Shown here in pieces: positions 44,059 through 54,256 of a DNA stretch of 64,000 bases. The notes beneath the pieces are model-generated. The model was not told the DNA's origin, did not search any database, and saw nothing but the letters and a program-made list of their open reading frames with translations. The stretch's first letter is position 1, and each line of letters opens with the position of its first letter. Source of the stretch: Saxidomus purpurata (lineage: Eukaryota; Mollusca; Bivalvia; Venerida; Veneridae); the NCBI GenBank assembly GCA_022818135.1, contig JAFMSR010000003.1:11586861-11650860 (forward strand), in the 5' to 3' direction. The position numbers and the translations under genes were made by a program.

Positions 44059-44084
44059 GGGGGGACACTCCTTTTACTACTACT

Positions 44085-44090
44085 TGTTGG
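44085..44090 (+). repeat. Target-site duplication, right copy (TGTTGG)
   Basis: TGTTGG immediately follows the terminal CTACTACT and matches 36167-36172. Confidence 0.8.
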
Positions 44091-45745
44091 TTATAACTTT
44101 CAATAATTTATGGTGAAGAAAACATTTACGGAAGAAGAAAAATAAAGAAACTACATGTATGTTTAACGTAACCTTAGCTTTAAGATTTGATAACATTTAG
44201 AAAACAAATAAACAAAAATTGTACGCACCTGGTCCGAACGTTCAATTATTTTGCCACGAACACTTTAGGAATAATAAATAACTTTCAATGTGCTTGTATC
44301 AAGCAAAAATGGATGTTTCGTTTTTTGGTATTGTTTTACAATATAAGACTAAAAAGTTTATAAAAATTACAACACCTACCAACTTATAATAATGTTTACT
44401 TATGACGGCCACGAGTGCATGAATTGCGAAATCCGGTTACATATGTCATGGAGTGCTGTCAGATATTTTTATACTTAAATTACCTCATAGGGAATTAACC
44501 CATGTGATAAAGCAAAGTCACGATCTACCCTTAAATGACACTTACTACATCCTCATTTGCTATGTAAATATCAAAATCCTTGTGATACCACTTCCAAATA
44601 ACTTAAATTCTTCCGGGAATAAACTGAAATGAAACATGTTACAATAAAACATACAATAGGTATGAGACCCCTAAATCGGTGAAAAGCGGAAGCAGGTTAT
44701 TTTGTCTAGGGAACATGCGGACCTACACTATGTGTTTGATTGCTGATTGGCTGAAACTAAGTGGATGCATACAAGAAAAATTAGTTTGAAATAATCGCTG
44801 CATGATAGATCACAAATGAAATATGAAGAGAAAAATCTGGATATAAATTATAATCAAAATATTTGGTATTTGAAAATACTGACATATTTGGTCGGTGACC
44901 ACTAAAACTGCCACAAAATTGGGGGTGGTGTCATTGAGCTCCAAATTACTGGCATAAAGTATTGGATCACATGTATAAATTTTGTTATTTTTATGTGGGA
45001 CTAGGATGATTCTACAAAATAAAGTTCATTTCAGCAGTCGGTGAGATTTTGGGTAGTCGCACCGGAAGAAACCCTTACAATGTAAGTCTATGGAAATGTA
45101 TTTAGGCGTCTCATACCAATAAGACTATCCTGCAAAAATACTGGTAGGGAGAAAACAGTGCACTATTCATCTTTAGTAGAAACACCTGAAAGTAATGACT
45201 GCTAGCTTTAGCTTCTTCATGCCTGTGGTCTTTGTTTGCAGGTTTGACAGTATACTGGAGTTTTGCTCAAACAGTTAACCTCTAGTTCTCTTCATATGAC
45301 CCTCTATCAAGATTATAAGGTGCAATGTTAATTAACAAAAACTGCTTTTATTTAGTGAAGATTGAATCGTGGACATTAGTTGAACGACTACAGTGCATTG
45401 AAGTGCGTAGGGACCCTCTAGGAGAGAGTTCGCTATAAGCTGTTTTTAATCCGAATCGGCACAATGAGTCACGAACTAAATTGCCCAGACCCTGCCCTGA
45501 GAGACTGACATGTGACGTGGCGGTTTGGTTTAACTTTAATGTCTGTAATAGTAATTAAATCCCCGTGAAAAATGTTAAATCTGTCCTTGAAAAATTGCTC
45601 AATTGTTATCAATTATTATTATTATCAATTATTTCTTGTTTATTTAGGGTAAACATGACCTGATAGTATGGACTTTGTATAAGATATAATCGATTTGAAT
45701 CTTAAATTTACAAAGCGGAAGTGAAACTGTTAAACGAAAACAGAA
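44091..45745. other. Upstream region of B-box paralog 2
   Basis: No coding feature is supported. The last 30-40 bases (TTAAATTTACAAAGCGGAAGTG) match the leader of paralog 1, so the 5' UTR or promoter-proximal part is shared. The rest is unique AT-rich sequence. Confidence 0.4.
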
Positions 45746-48700
45746 ATGGCGACAGGAGGGAGTGATAGTGCATCGGATGAAATAATTACCTTTAGATGTT
45801 GTGTCTGTGTACAAAACAAAATTACCAGAGAAGCTGAAAAATACTGTGTGGAATGCCAGGATTATTACTGTGTGCCATGTTCAGACGCGCACAAAAAGTT
45901 TCCGTTGATGAGGGGACATAAGCTGTTGGATAAAGCTGATTTCAGCACTACAAGTCTGCAGTCGGTGTTACCATGCTTCCCGACAAAGAGATGTCCTGTT
46001 CATAAAACTAAGCTTCTGGAGTTGTACTGTAAAAACCACAATGTGGTTATCTGTACCAATTGTTTTGCTGTAAAACATAGGTAAAATTTATGACTTCTTA
46101 ACACAAGATGTGTCAGAAACAGAATTGATGATTTTAAAAAGTGCCGCAGCATCATGAAAGAGTATTACCTGATTCCCAGATAGCAATCTATATGGGACCA
46201 TATGGGTCCCTTATGGGCACCTATATGGGTCCCATATGGGCTGCCCATATGGGACCCATATGGGATGTGCAACCGGGTTCCACATGGGTCCCATATGGGC
46301 TGCCCCATAAACAACCAATATGGGACTCATATGGGTCCCACATGGGCAGCCCAAATACTTCCATTTTGGACAAATCTTGCATTTCTTGGCTAGAACCATT
46401 TGCATTTACTTCCATTTTAAGTTTGCTGAACTTTCAATAAACAACAATTTGTCAGAAACATTGGACACGCACATGCGAAATTCTTTAAGCTGGATTGTAA
46501 CATCAGGTGCATGATTCTTGTACTTACATTTTTATATTTTTATGCTTTAACTCTTTCTTTTTCCTGGAACAGAGACATATCGCGCAAAGGACTATATTAT
46601 AATATCATCCTGCAAGAAAACAAAACACTATATCCTTTAACACTAAAACTTTATTAACTAATCTCATGCATGGTTCATATACAGGCATGCATATAATCAG
46701 AATAAGACATAAGTCAAAATTCAACCTTTAAAACAACATATTTGAAGAGAAAAGTCTATGTTAACTACATGTCATGTTTTTATAATAGTGTATCATAATA
46801 CAAATCTTAATTTCTAAAATCAAGAGACATAACTGCAATAACCAATATTACCCACTACTGTAGCTTACATTCTGTGGACGTCTTGTACGTGAATCAACAA
46901 AGAAACATTTGACAATGTTTTAATACTTACGTATATAAACTTAGAAGTACACCAAATAAACATCCCAGGAAACTGTGTTTTTGTAAATCCACGGAATTTC
47001 ATTTTGGCATACACAGTTTTAAATTTTTAAAATACTGAAGTTTTTTTTACATCAAGTATTACTTTGGTACACTAAAGTAGCAACATTGAATGTAATACTG
47101 TTTATACTATGTAAATTTCTTCTTTCTCTTAAGGGGGGTCACTGCTGAAATTCAAAATAACAAGAATTTTTATTGACCCTGTTTTTTATGGAGACTAACA
47201 TTTTGCGAGTTAATTTCTGGAAAAATAATGATGGGTCAATGACTTAACTTTTTCGCAATATTAATATTTAGTGATACACTATCAGATAAAGGTGCTTAAT
47301 GCAGAGGTAGCTAGAATTTTGGTATTGTAAACGTATATGTATGTGGTGTATGTTTCAGAATGGATATCACTTTCTAATCTTTTCTTATGTAGTATATTAT
47401 ACTTTAGGATGAAAAATTAGAGATAGTGGTATTTCTATCATCATCTGAATAAATATTACGCTCCTTATTATTACCCCACCCACTTTACTAAAATTCATTT
47501 TTTCAATTTTTGATAAATGAATATTTCATGATAAAGGAGTAACAAGCTTTTTCAGATATTTTGTCTGCAGTTTGATTAAAACTTTTGTTTTAGAATGCAA
47601 AAATAAAAAATGGGGGTCAATGTGCATATAAGAAAGAAATTCAATAAAAACTGACAAAAAATGTGTTTTTTAGATTTGGCGAGCTTTGAGATATGACGGC
47701 ATATGTCTGTAATAAAGAACTGTAAAAGAAACTAGTTATTAATGAATTTTTATATCCTAACAATTCTTCTTATAATACAGTTTGAATTATGTAAATATCT
47801 TAAATGGTTTTTGAGAAATGACTATTTTTGTACCCCTACCCCCATTTTTTGCATATGACAAAATTTGTCAATTTAGTCACCAAATGTGAGGTCAAAATTT
47901 TTTTCTCAAAAATGTTCAATTTTTTTACGCTCAAATATTCCTATTGTGCCTAAGTTCACTACTATCTAATTGTTTTTTCAAGTTAACTCATCATTTTTGA
48001 AATACAACAAATGTAAATTTCCGGAAGTGCACAAATCCAAAACCTCACCAGTGACCCCCCTTAAGCCCCTTCATATTGTATTCCCTGGCAAGCTGGTTTG
48101 GCACGGCCTCCTTCATCAAGCAGTCAATCGTTTCACGCACGTCCGCCCCACCAAACATGGAAAGATACCTCACCTTAAATGAATGCATAAACTTGTTTTT
48201 AAATAGAGATGTTAACACTATGAATTTTCAAAATTATGTTGTGCAAATGGCTTTTATGGCATATTTAAAAGAAAGGACTGGGGAAACTGAATGAACCAAT
48301 TAATTAAAACATGACATTTTTCAGTTTCGCAATTAATGCAGCGAAGTTTTTGTTCACCGTGCAATATTTACCATAAATTTATTATAGCAGAATGATAAAG
48401 GAAAAAGATGCATGTGCTCACAACAGACCATTATGTTTCTGCGCATTTAGGTTAGTGGATATGAGGTCAGCATTGTAGTTTGTTCAGTTACGGTACTGAT
48501 TAAATAACTTTAAAAGATTCATATACATGGCTAACACTTTGCTTACCTCAGATTACAGCTTTGTTTGATCTCCTAGAAGTTCGTCAAATGCTTCCATCTC
48601 GGAAAAATGAGGTCCTCACTCAGGGAACTGCAGTGGCTGGTCATCTGTTGCTGACCTGGCCAACAACCGCTGCAGCATTCTCTTCATCTTTTAATTCTCA

Positions 48701-51700
48701 TCGTCTCCAAGACACGAGAATCTGTGTTACGACAGCTGAAAAACGATGTCAAAAATGTGTTTAATAGGAACTATCACTACAATAGTGATGGATTCATAAA
48801 TTCCTGTAAATGTCATATTTCTGGACTCGGAAGCTTACTTTGTTTTATTATGATGTAATAGGCATTTTAATAAGCATTACAGTACTTCAAGTATTTTAAA
48901 ATAATGTACAGTACACGCAAAATGTATTCTCGGTTACCAGACACGGTAACGTGGTCATTCTAAAAAGGTTTTGGTCACCTAAATAGCCACCGTGAACTTA
49001 CGATGCGCTGAAATATGTGGTTGCGGTGATTCACAGTGGCCTGTCACGGTGAATCATGGTGACCAACTGGACTAAAATAAAGAATTTGACAACTATTTTA
49101 TTATATTTATTGAAGTACAAAATGTAGAATACATAAATTTCTGTAAATACTATGTTTATGTAGATTTAAAGTAATTATTTACATAAACAATGTGCCGTAA
49201 AAATCAAAAGTTGCGACCCGAATTTGGACACCACGAAACACCGTGCCGAGTTACTTCGATTCGCAGTGACAAATGGTCACCGCGAACTGACACTCGAATT
49301 GGGCTGACTCTGGGGGGCATTTGGGTAACCAAATTGGCGTGGACACGATGGCTGGACATCGCGGTGATAGGTGAAAATTGGAAAAACACTTTGCGTGTAC
49401 TGTATACCTTTTATCATTATGAAAAGAATACACATTTTCAACCAAAATACAGTTGTGGTTGGCTTGTATTGTAGACAGAACATTTATAGGTATAAAACAT
49501 AAATAATCACAGCACTAAAATTACTTACTAGGCCAAATATTCTGCCCACGGGACGGCGCTTCGGATCCTCGTAGTGGAGTAATCGCCAAACCAGCCTCCC
49601 CACTTCATTGCTGGACTCTCACAGTGCCCGTGACATTAAAAGAGGCAAAGGTGAAAATTCACCTCCAGCAGGTGTCTGTTTCAGTGTTGTGACTGGGGCA
49701 GGCATTTCAGATTATGGTGGCCTACTCACAGTGTCCCCCTCATTCTCATCATCCACGTCACCGTCTGTTCCATCATCCTCAAACGAATCATATAGCCTTT
49801 TTGCTGGCCTATTTACAATAATAAGAAAATAAATTGGTTGGTGCTTGAATGTAAGCAGCATTTACCACACAATTAAGTAATTATGACCTCTGACAAATAT
49901 ACCAGTGCACTTGAAACAGGCAAAAATGCCCCTTGACTTGGACAGTTTATATAGATAATGTCACAAACATGAATATTGACCACTGACTTTCGCGAAAATA
50001 CATTGCAAAGGCAAAACAAAAACTTAAAATGCGTTTACAACTTTCATATACACACAGTATGTGCATGAATTTAAAGTGACAGGTCGATAATGTGAGATCG
50101 TAGTTCTGAATTCAAAAGAAATATTATCTATATGTACAAATTTACAATATTTACCTTTTCAAATGCCCTTGTTTCAAGTCTGCGGTTTAAATGTGGCGGA
50201 AGCGGAAGTCGCGTCTGCGCATGCTCGAAATTTATTTTATTCATATAAATTATATTATCATGCGATACATCCTTGAAAATAAGTTTAATAATTATTTCTA
50301 AATAATATACTATATTTTATGTATAAAAATTAAAACTTATAATTATATTAATTTCGCGCACCTAACCAGGGGTTTTGACGTTATCGGGAGGCCCAAATGG
50401 GACCCATATGGGTCCCACATGGGATGTAAAATATACGCGTATGTGTTGAATTACTAATTTTAGATTAAATGATAGAAGTTTAGATCAAGGTAGTCACATA
50501 AAAGTTCAAAGTAAATGAGTTTGAAATACATTAATAAATGAATTTTCTTTTTTTCTAAAAGTGGTGTAATATGGGACCCATCTGGGACCCTTATGGGCAA
50601 ACACACATGGGCTTGCCCACAATGGTCCCATATGGGTCCAATATGGGCATACCCATATGGGCTTGCCCAGAAGTAGCCCATATGGGACCCATATATGCAT
50701 GTTTGCAGGGTTTTACTTCGGCTACTAATTCCCAGTAATAAAATCATTCTTTTAACCTTATTTTGATATAGACCAGGATTCAAACCTGTACTAACAAACA
50801 GCAGCACAATGTAGGAATGGCGCGGGCCCACAGGAAGACTATGGAAATAAGTGATATTTTAATCTAAAAATATATTTATAATCATTAAAGACTTTTAAAC
50901 AGTAAGCTAAAGATCTTCCTGTTACAAAATGTGTCAGCATTACACCCATGATACATAATTCTAATATGCCTATGGTATATTTCTTTAGTCAATTCGAGTT
51001 TAATACGAGTTTAATATTAAAGCACTCGGAAAAGTAGGCGGAGTTTCGACTTTTCTAATTAACTCCCGCGCACTAAATAAAATATAGAAATAGAAATAAT
51101 ATCAGTTTAAATACACCAGTCGCATGAAAAAGTTTTGTTTAAGAACCTAAATATTTTTTTGATTACGTCAAGTAAGCCTTAGAATACCTTTACATTGCTT
51201 TCCTTTAAAAAGGCCAAGAAATTCAGCTTAACAGTCATAAAATGTTTTGATTCCGGGAGACAAAACAATGAATGAAAACGTTTACGTCATCACACTGACG
51301 TCATTACTCCACGTTGAAACGTTGTAAACTTCAAATTAACAGTACGCATTTAATCGATTGTCTGCTTTGTTCGGCTCTGAATCTGACGTCTTCTGCATAA
51401 TGTCACTGTCAGGTATTTTTTTATATATTTTTGTATTGAATGATTAAACTAAAATAAGTTTGTATAATATAGTTATGAATGATATCTTGAATGGTTGCCC
51501 GAATAGGGGAGTGAATTCCAACAGCCACTGTTTATGCTATTTTACACATGAAATTACCGCCGAACTGAAAAAAGGTCCGTAGTAATTTCCCGTCGGTAAT
51601 GTGCCTGCGTAATTATTCACTCGGGCTTCGCCCTCGTGAATTATTCCGCCAGGCACATCGCCTCCGGAGAATGCTTCAATTTCGATAAAGCACTCCAAGC

Positions 51701-54183
51701 CATAGATTGTTTCATAAAGCTGTTGCTATTGCTGTTTGCTTTCAATTAAAATACATCTACATAAACCATGCTCTGATGATAAAGAAGTAATATTTTAACT
51801 CTTTGAGATTCATGTAAATTGTTATAAATTACACATACGTTTTTGGCATCTAGCCAAATCGTTATACCTGCATTTTGAAAACATGTACAACCATTGATAA
51901 CCTTTGTGATAGAAATAGTTCACCACAATCTAAAAGCAAATAAAGACACTCTTTGGTCTACCTGGTCACAACATTCTTTTGACTTAGGAAATAAGCGATA
52001 TTTAAACTCAAATTCTAACACGGTCTTATAACTGTTTATAATATATAGATACAAAATGTATAGATGAATTTACGATAAAACGCATCACGCATTCCACAGT
52101 AAACTATGCACGCGCCCAATGGCATTCCGTGCTTTCAAGTTACAATAGACAGCCAGTTTGAGAAACATTAAATCACTACGCACTCATGATTTAATTCTTA
52201 CGGGTCTGAACCCCTGACTGTATTTTATTTAAGAAATAATAAATGCTAAAATACAGGTAAGAGTTCGAATGCGTAGTAATTAAATCACGAGTGTGTAGCA
52301 CGAGTGGTCTAATTTTTCGCATTCGAACGACTGACTGTATTTTATTTTACGATAAAATATTGGAACGTATTCATTACAAGTGTATTTCGATTCGTACACC
52401 TCATTTTATTTGAAAACTATCTCGAACTATAGTAGTACATAACTGTTGCTTTAAAACGCGAAATGCGATTTGGACGCGCTTGTTTACATACGTCACATTA
52501 TTACGTTATTTCGCGGCACGTCGTCCTTGGATTAACGTGCTGTATTTTATCGTAAACTAAAAAACAACATTTTCCTCTATTATAAGAAACACCACCACTT
52601 GTGTTATAATAAACGATATAATACAACTATTATACTCCGATGATATAGAAGTTATAATTTAAACTCATTGAGATTCACGTAAATTGTTACGATTTTAACA
52701 TACGTTTTTGGCATCTTGCCAAGTTGTAACACCTGCAAATTTTACCATTTATAACGCGATAAAAAGGTTATTAAAAGAATTTTGGAAAAGCAAATAAAGA
52801 CCCCTTTGGTCTTCCACGTCACAGCATTCTTTTGAAGAAATGTGTTTGCTTTCCAGGACTTGCCAAGATATACACTCCACCCCAGATGAAGTTGACAGTC
52901 TCTATAAAGAGTCTGCTTCGTCTGAAACAATGGTGAAGCTCACTACAGCAAAGAAAATAGCAGAAAATATAAAAGACAACAGACAACATCTCCTTAAGAA
53001 GCTGAAAGAAAACAGGAAGAAGGCCATTGATGCTATAAAGGACTTTAAAAAAGAAATGGAAGAGGAACTGAAGAAACTGGAAACTACATCCCTCAAAGAA
53101 GTTGATGCAAAGTATGAAACGAAAGAAAGCAGTCTCCAAAATGATATCAAAGAAGTGGAACAATACTCTGCAGACCTAGATCAATCTGCCGATAACCTGG
53201 CTGAATCAGATGGCAATAAAGCTGAAGAATTTATTACCGTGAACATTTCTGAAAATCTTATAAAAGCTATGGAAAGAAAATGTTTTGAAAAACAAGATGC
53301 AAATGATATGAAAATTGACTTTTTAGCTGATTCAGGAATCCAGAAGTTTCTGAAAAAATTAAATACTTTAGGACGGGTAGCAGTTTACGAGCCACGGACA
53401 ACAGTTTATAGTATTAAACAACAGAGAGACATAAATGTCAAGCTTAGCGAAGACAAAGAAACCTGCTTTATTTCTGGTTCCTGTTCAATTGGGGACGATA
53501 CAGTGCTACTTACAGATCGTGATAACAAAAGGTTGAAGCGTTTCGACATTTCTACAAATACAGTCAAAGACCATTTAAATCTGATGGAAAGGCCTCGTGC
53601 TGTCTGTCGGATAAATGAACAAGAAGCTGCTATAAGCTTGATTGGAAAAAACATTCTATTTGTATTACTGGGAGATAAGATGACCATCACCAAAACTCTA
53701 AAGTTAGATCATGATTGTTATGGTTTGGCCTACAATGAGGGAAAACTGTTTATATCTGATTGCAGCAATGCAGTCTACATTCATGACTTAACTGGCACTA
53801 TGCTCAATAAAATTACAACAGACAAATCAGGTAACTCAATTTTCAGTAATACTCGGCATGTTTGTCTTAGTACAAACAGAGAATCTGTGTATGTAACTGC
53901 TGTTAATACAGGACTGGTAGCTTTAGATACACAGGGGAATCATCTATCAACTTCTATTGATGCCTGTTTTGCAGGCCCCTGTGGAGTTTGTGTAGATGGA
54001 AGCGGAAACGTGTTTGTCTGTGACTGGCATTCGTCAATTATTGTACAAATAAATGAGAAATCACAAGCAAAGTCGAGTGTATTTACAGTTGTGCGACCTA
54101 ATTCAGTTTGCTTTGTTCAAAACCAGAATGCCCTGTATGTAACTTGTCACAGCAATGCAATCAAAGTCTATGAATTAGAGTAA
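45746..54183 (+). CDS. RING-less TRIM-like protein: two B-boxes, coiled coil, propeller-like C-terminus (paralog 2)
   Basis: Exons 45746-46080 and 52857-54183 have exactly the lengths found in paralog 1 (335 and 1327 coding bases), joined in phase 2 to give 553 residues. B-box 1 (C18, C21, C34, C37, C42, C45, H49, H58) and B-box 2 (C83, H86, C95, H98, C103, C106, H111) are conserved, as are the coiled coil (about 125-235, KKIAENIKDNRQHLLKKL) and propeller-like C-terminus (GVCVDGSGNVFVC). The difference from paralog 1 is mainly in loop regions. The intron is 6.8 kb against 1.0 kb, mostly from a 4.5-kb transposon. Both reading frames are intact, so both genes are probably expressed. Function beyond a TRIM-like scaffold is not inferable. 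Confidence 0.85.
46189..46365. repeat. Palindromic ATATGGGTCCC subterminal array, left
   Basis: At least ten overlapping copies of CCCATATGGG/GGACCCATATGGG. The six-frame peptides rich in M-G-P-Y-W are by-products of this repeat, not proteins. Confidence 0.75.
47107..48687 (-). pseudogene. DUF4806-type gene, two exons, stops plus MITE insertion
   Basis: Minus-strand exon 48687-48547 (MKRMLQRLLARSATDDQPL) contains in-frame TGA and TAA and ends GAG|GTAAGC. The next exon starts at 48173 in matching phase: YLSMFGGADVRETIDCL, then KEAVPNQLAREYNMKGL. This GG(A/K)D-R--I--LM---LA--YNMKG pattern is typical of the DUF4806 domain. The second exon is split by a TTAA MITE (47133-48060) within CTTAAG; after it the frame resumes for about seven codons to TAG at 47107. 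DUF4806 function is unknown; the family is often found beside transposons. The gene is probably transposon cargo. Confidence 0.55.
47133..48060. mobile_element. 928-bp MITE with TTAA duplication (GGGGGGTCACTG ends)
   Basis: Left end GGGGGGTCACTG and right end CAGTGACCCCCC are flanked by TTAA at 47129-47132 and 48061-48064. GGG...CCC termini with TTAA match Kolobok better than piggyBac, whose ends are CCC...GGG. It contains no coding sequence. It is nested inside the DUF4806 pseudogene. Confidence 0.7.
48690..50390. other. Remaining interior of the 4.5-kb transposon
   Basis: No transposase domain is recognisable. GTCACGGTGAATC/GGTGATTCACAGTGG motifs repeat at 48950-49080 and again weakly to 49370. 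The ORFs at 48561, 49190 and 49608 are without domains. Dead coding exons beyond DUF4806 cannot be excluded. Confidence 0.35.
50395..50700. repeat. Palindromic ATATGGGTCCC subterminal array, right
   Basis: Counterpart of 46189-46365, in two blocks (50395-50425 and 50568-50695) separated by AT-rich sequence. Confidence 0.75.
51795..52856 (+). repeat. Duplicated intron 3' end in B-box paralog 2
   Basis: 51795-51990 and 52664-52856 are both homologous to the single intron end of paralog 1 (11041-11252). Shared motifs include TTGAGATTCATGTAA, TTTTTGGCATCTAGCCAA, AAAGCAAATAAAGAC and GGTC-ACAACATTCTTTT. Only the second copy keeps the TTTCCAG acceptor and exon. The first breaks off before it. This suggests a partial local duplication or a lost third gene copy. 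Confidence 0.6.
52069..52556. mobile_element. Possible MITE with TTTACGATAAAA ends
   Basis: TTTACGATAAAAC at the left is mirrored by ATTTTATCGTAAA at the right (52545-52556), and TTTACGATAAAATA occurs internally near 52355. It lies exactly between the two duplicated intron ends. No clear target duplication was seen, so it could be coincidental repeat sequence. Confidence 0.3.
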
Positions 54184-54250
54184 ACCTAAACTACTCTAGC
54201 CAAATACTACCAACTCTTCTAGAATTATTTAATTTCAGACATTGTGGAAC

Positions 54251-54256
54251 AATAAA
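54251..54256 (+). terminator. Candidate poly(A) signal of B-box paralog 2
   Basis: AATAAA 68 bases after the stop codon. The aligned hexamer in paralog 1 (14798-14803) is AATACA and is moreover displaced by the 2.1-kb insertion. Paralog 1 would need another signal, for example AATAAA at 12968-12973 inside the insertion. Confidence 0.5.

Larger units (their letters stand above)
36173..44084. mobile_element. Palindromic Polinton/Maverick-derived element, 7.9 kb
   Basis: The left arm (36173-40100) and right arm (40116-44084) are reverse complements over almost their full length. They flank a 15-nt unpaired spacer. Termini are AGTAGTAGTAAAAG and its complement; flanks are TGTTGG on both sides. 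AG/CT ends plus a 6-bp duplication are Polinton features, and an integrase N-terminal fragment lies near each terminus. Arms differ by scattered substitutions and small indels: a codon change in the acidic C2H2 ORF, homopolymer length changes, and about 40 bp missing in the left arm near 36900. There is no DNA polymerase, ATPase, protease or capsid gene, so it is non-autonomous. Distinct host flanks and the matched duplication argue against an assembly fold-back artefact. Confidence 0.85.
46175..50710. mobile_element. 4.5-kb DNA transposon with CCC/GGG ends and palindromic subterminal repeats
   Basis: Comparison of the paralog introns (ACCTGATTTTACCTTGGC versus ACCTGATT...TTTTACTTCGGC) places the insert at 46175-50710 with a TT duplication. 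Ends are CCCAGATAGCAATCTATATG and, inverted, CCCTGCAAACATGCATATAT. Subterminal regions (46189-46365 and 50395-50700) are packed with ATATGGGTCCCATATGGG-type palindromes. A broken DUF4806 gene lies inside. CCC ends, 2-bp duplication and dense subterminal repeats are reminiscent of animal EnSpm/CACTA elements; no transposase is recognised, so that is inference. Confidence 0.7.

Noticed and set aside
36173..44084. Assembly artefact (read fold-back) as the source of the palindrome
   Set aside because: The two arms differ at many points, end at a matched 6-bp duplication, and are followed by unrelated host DNA on each side. It cannot be fully excluded without long reads.
36173..44084. Ordinary pair of convergent host zinc-finger genes
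   Set aside because: The transposon-type termini, target duplication and integrase fragments show that the duplicated block is a mobile element.
46141..46440. ORFs with repeated M-G-P-Y-W peptides near 46.2 and 50.6 kb
   Set aside because: They are translations of the palindromic ATATGGGTCCC array, are open in several frames on both strands, and lie in an intron.
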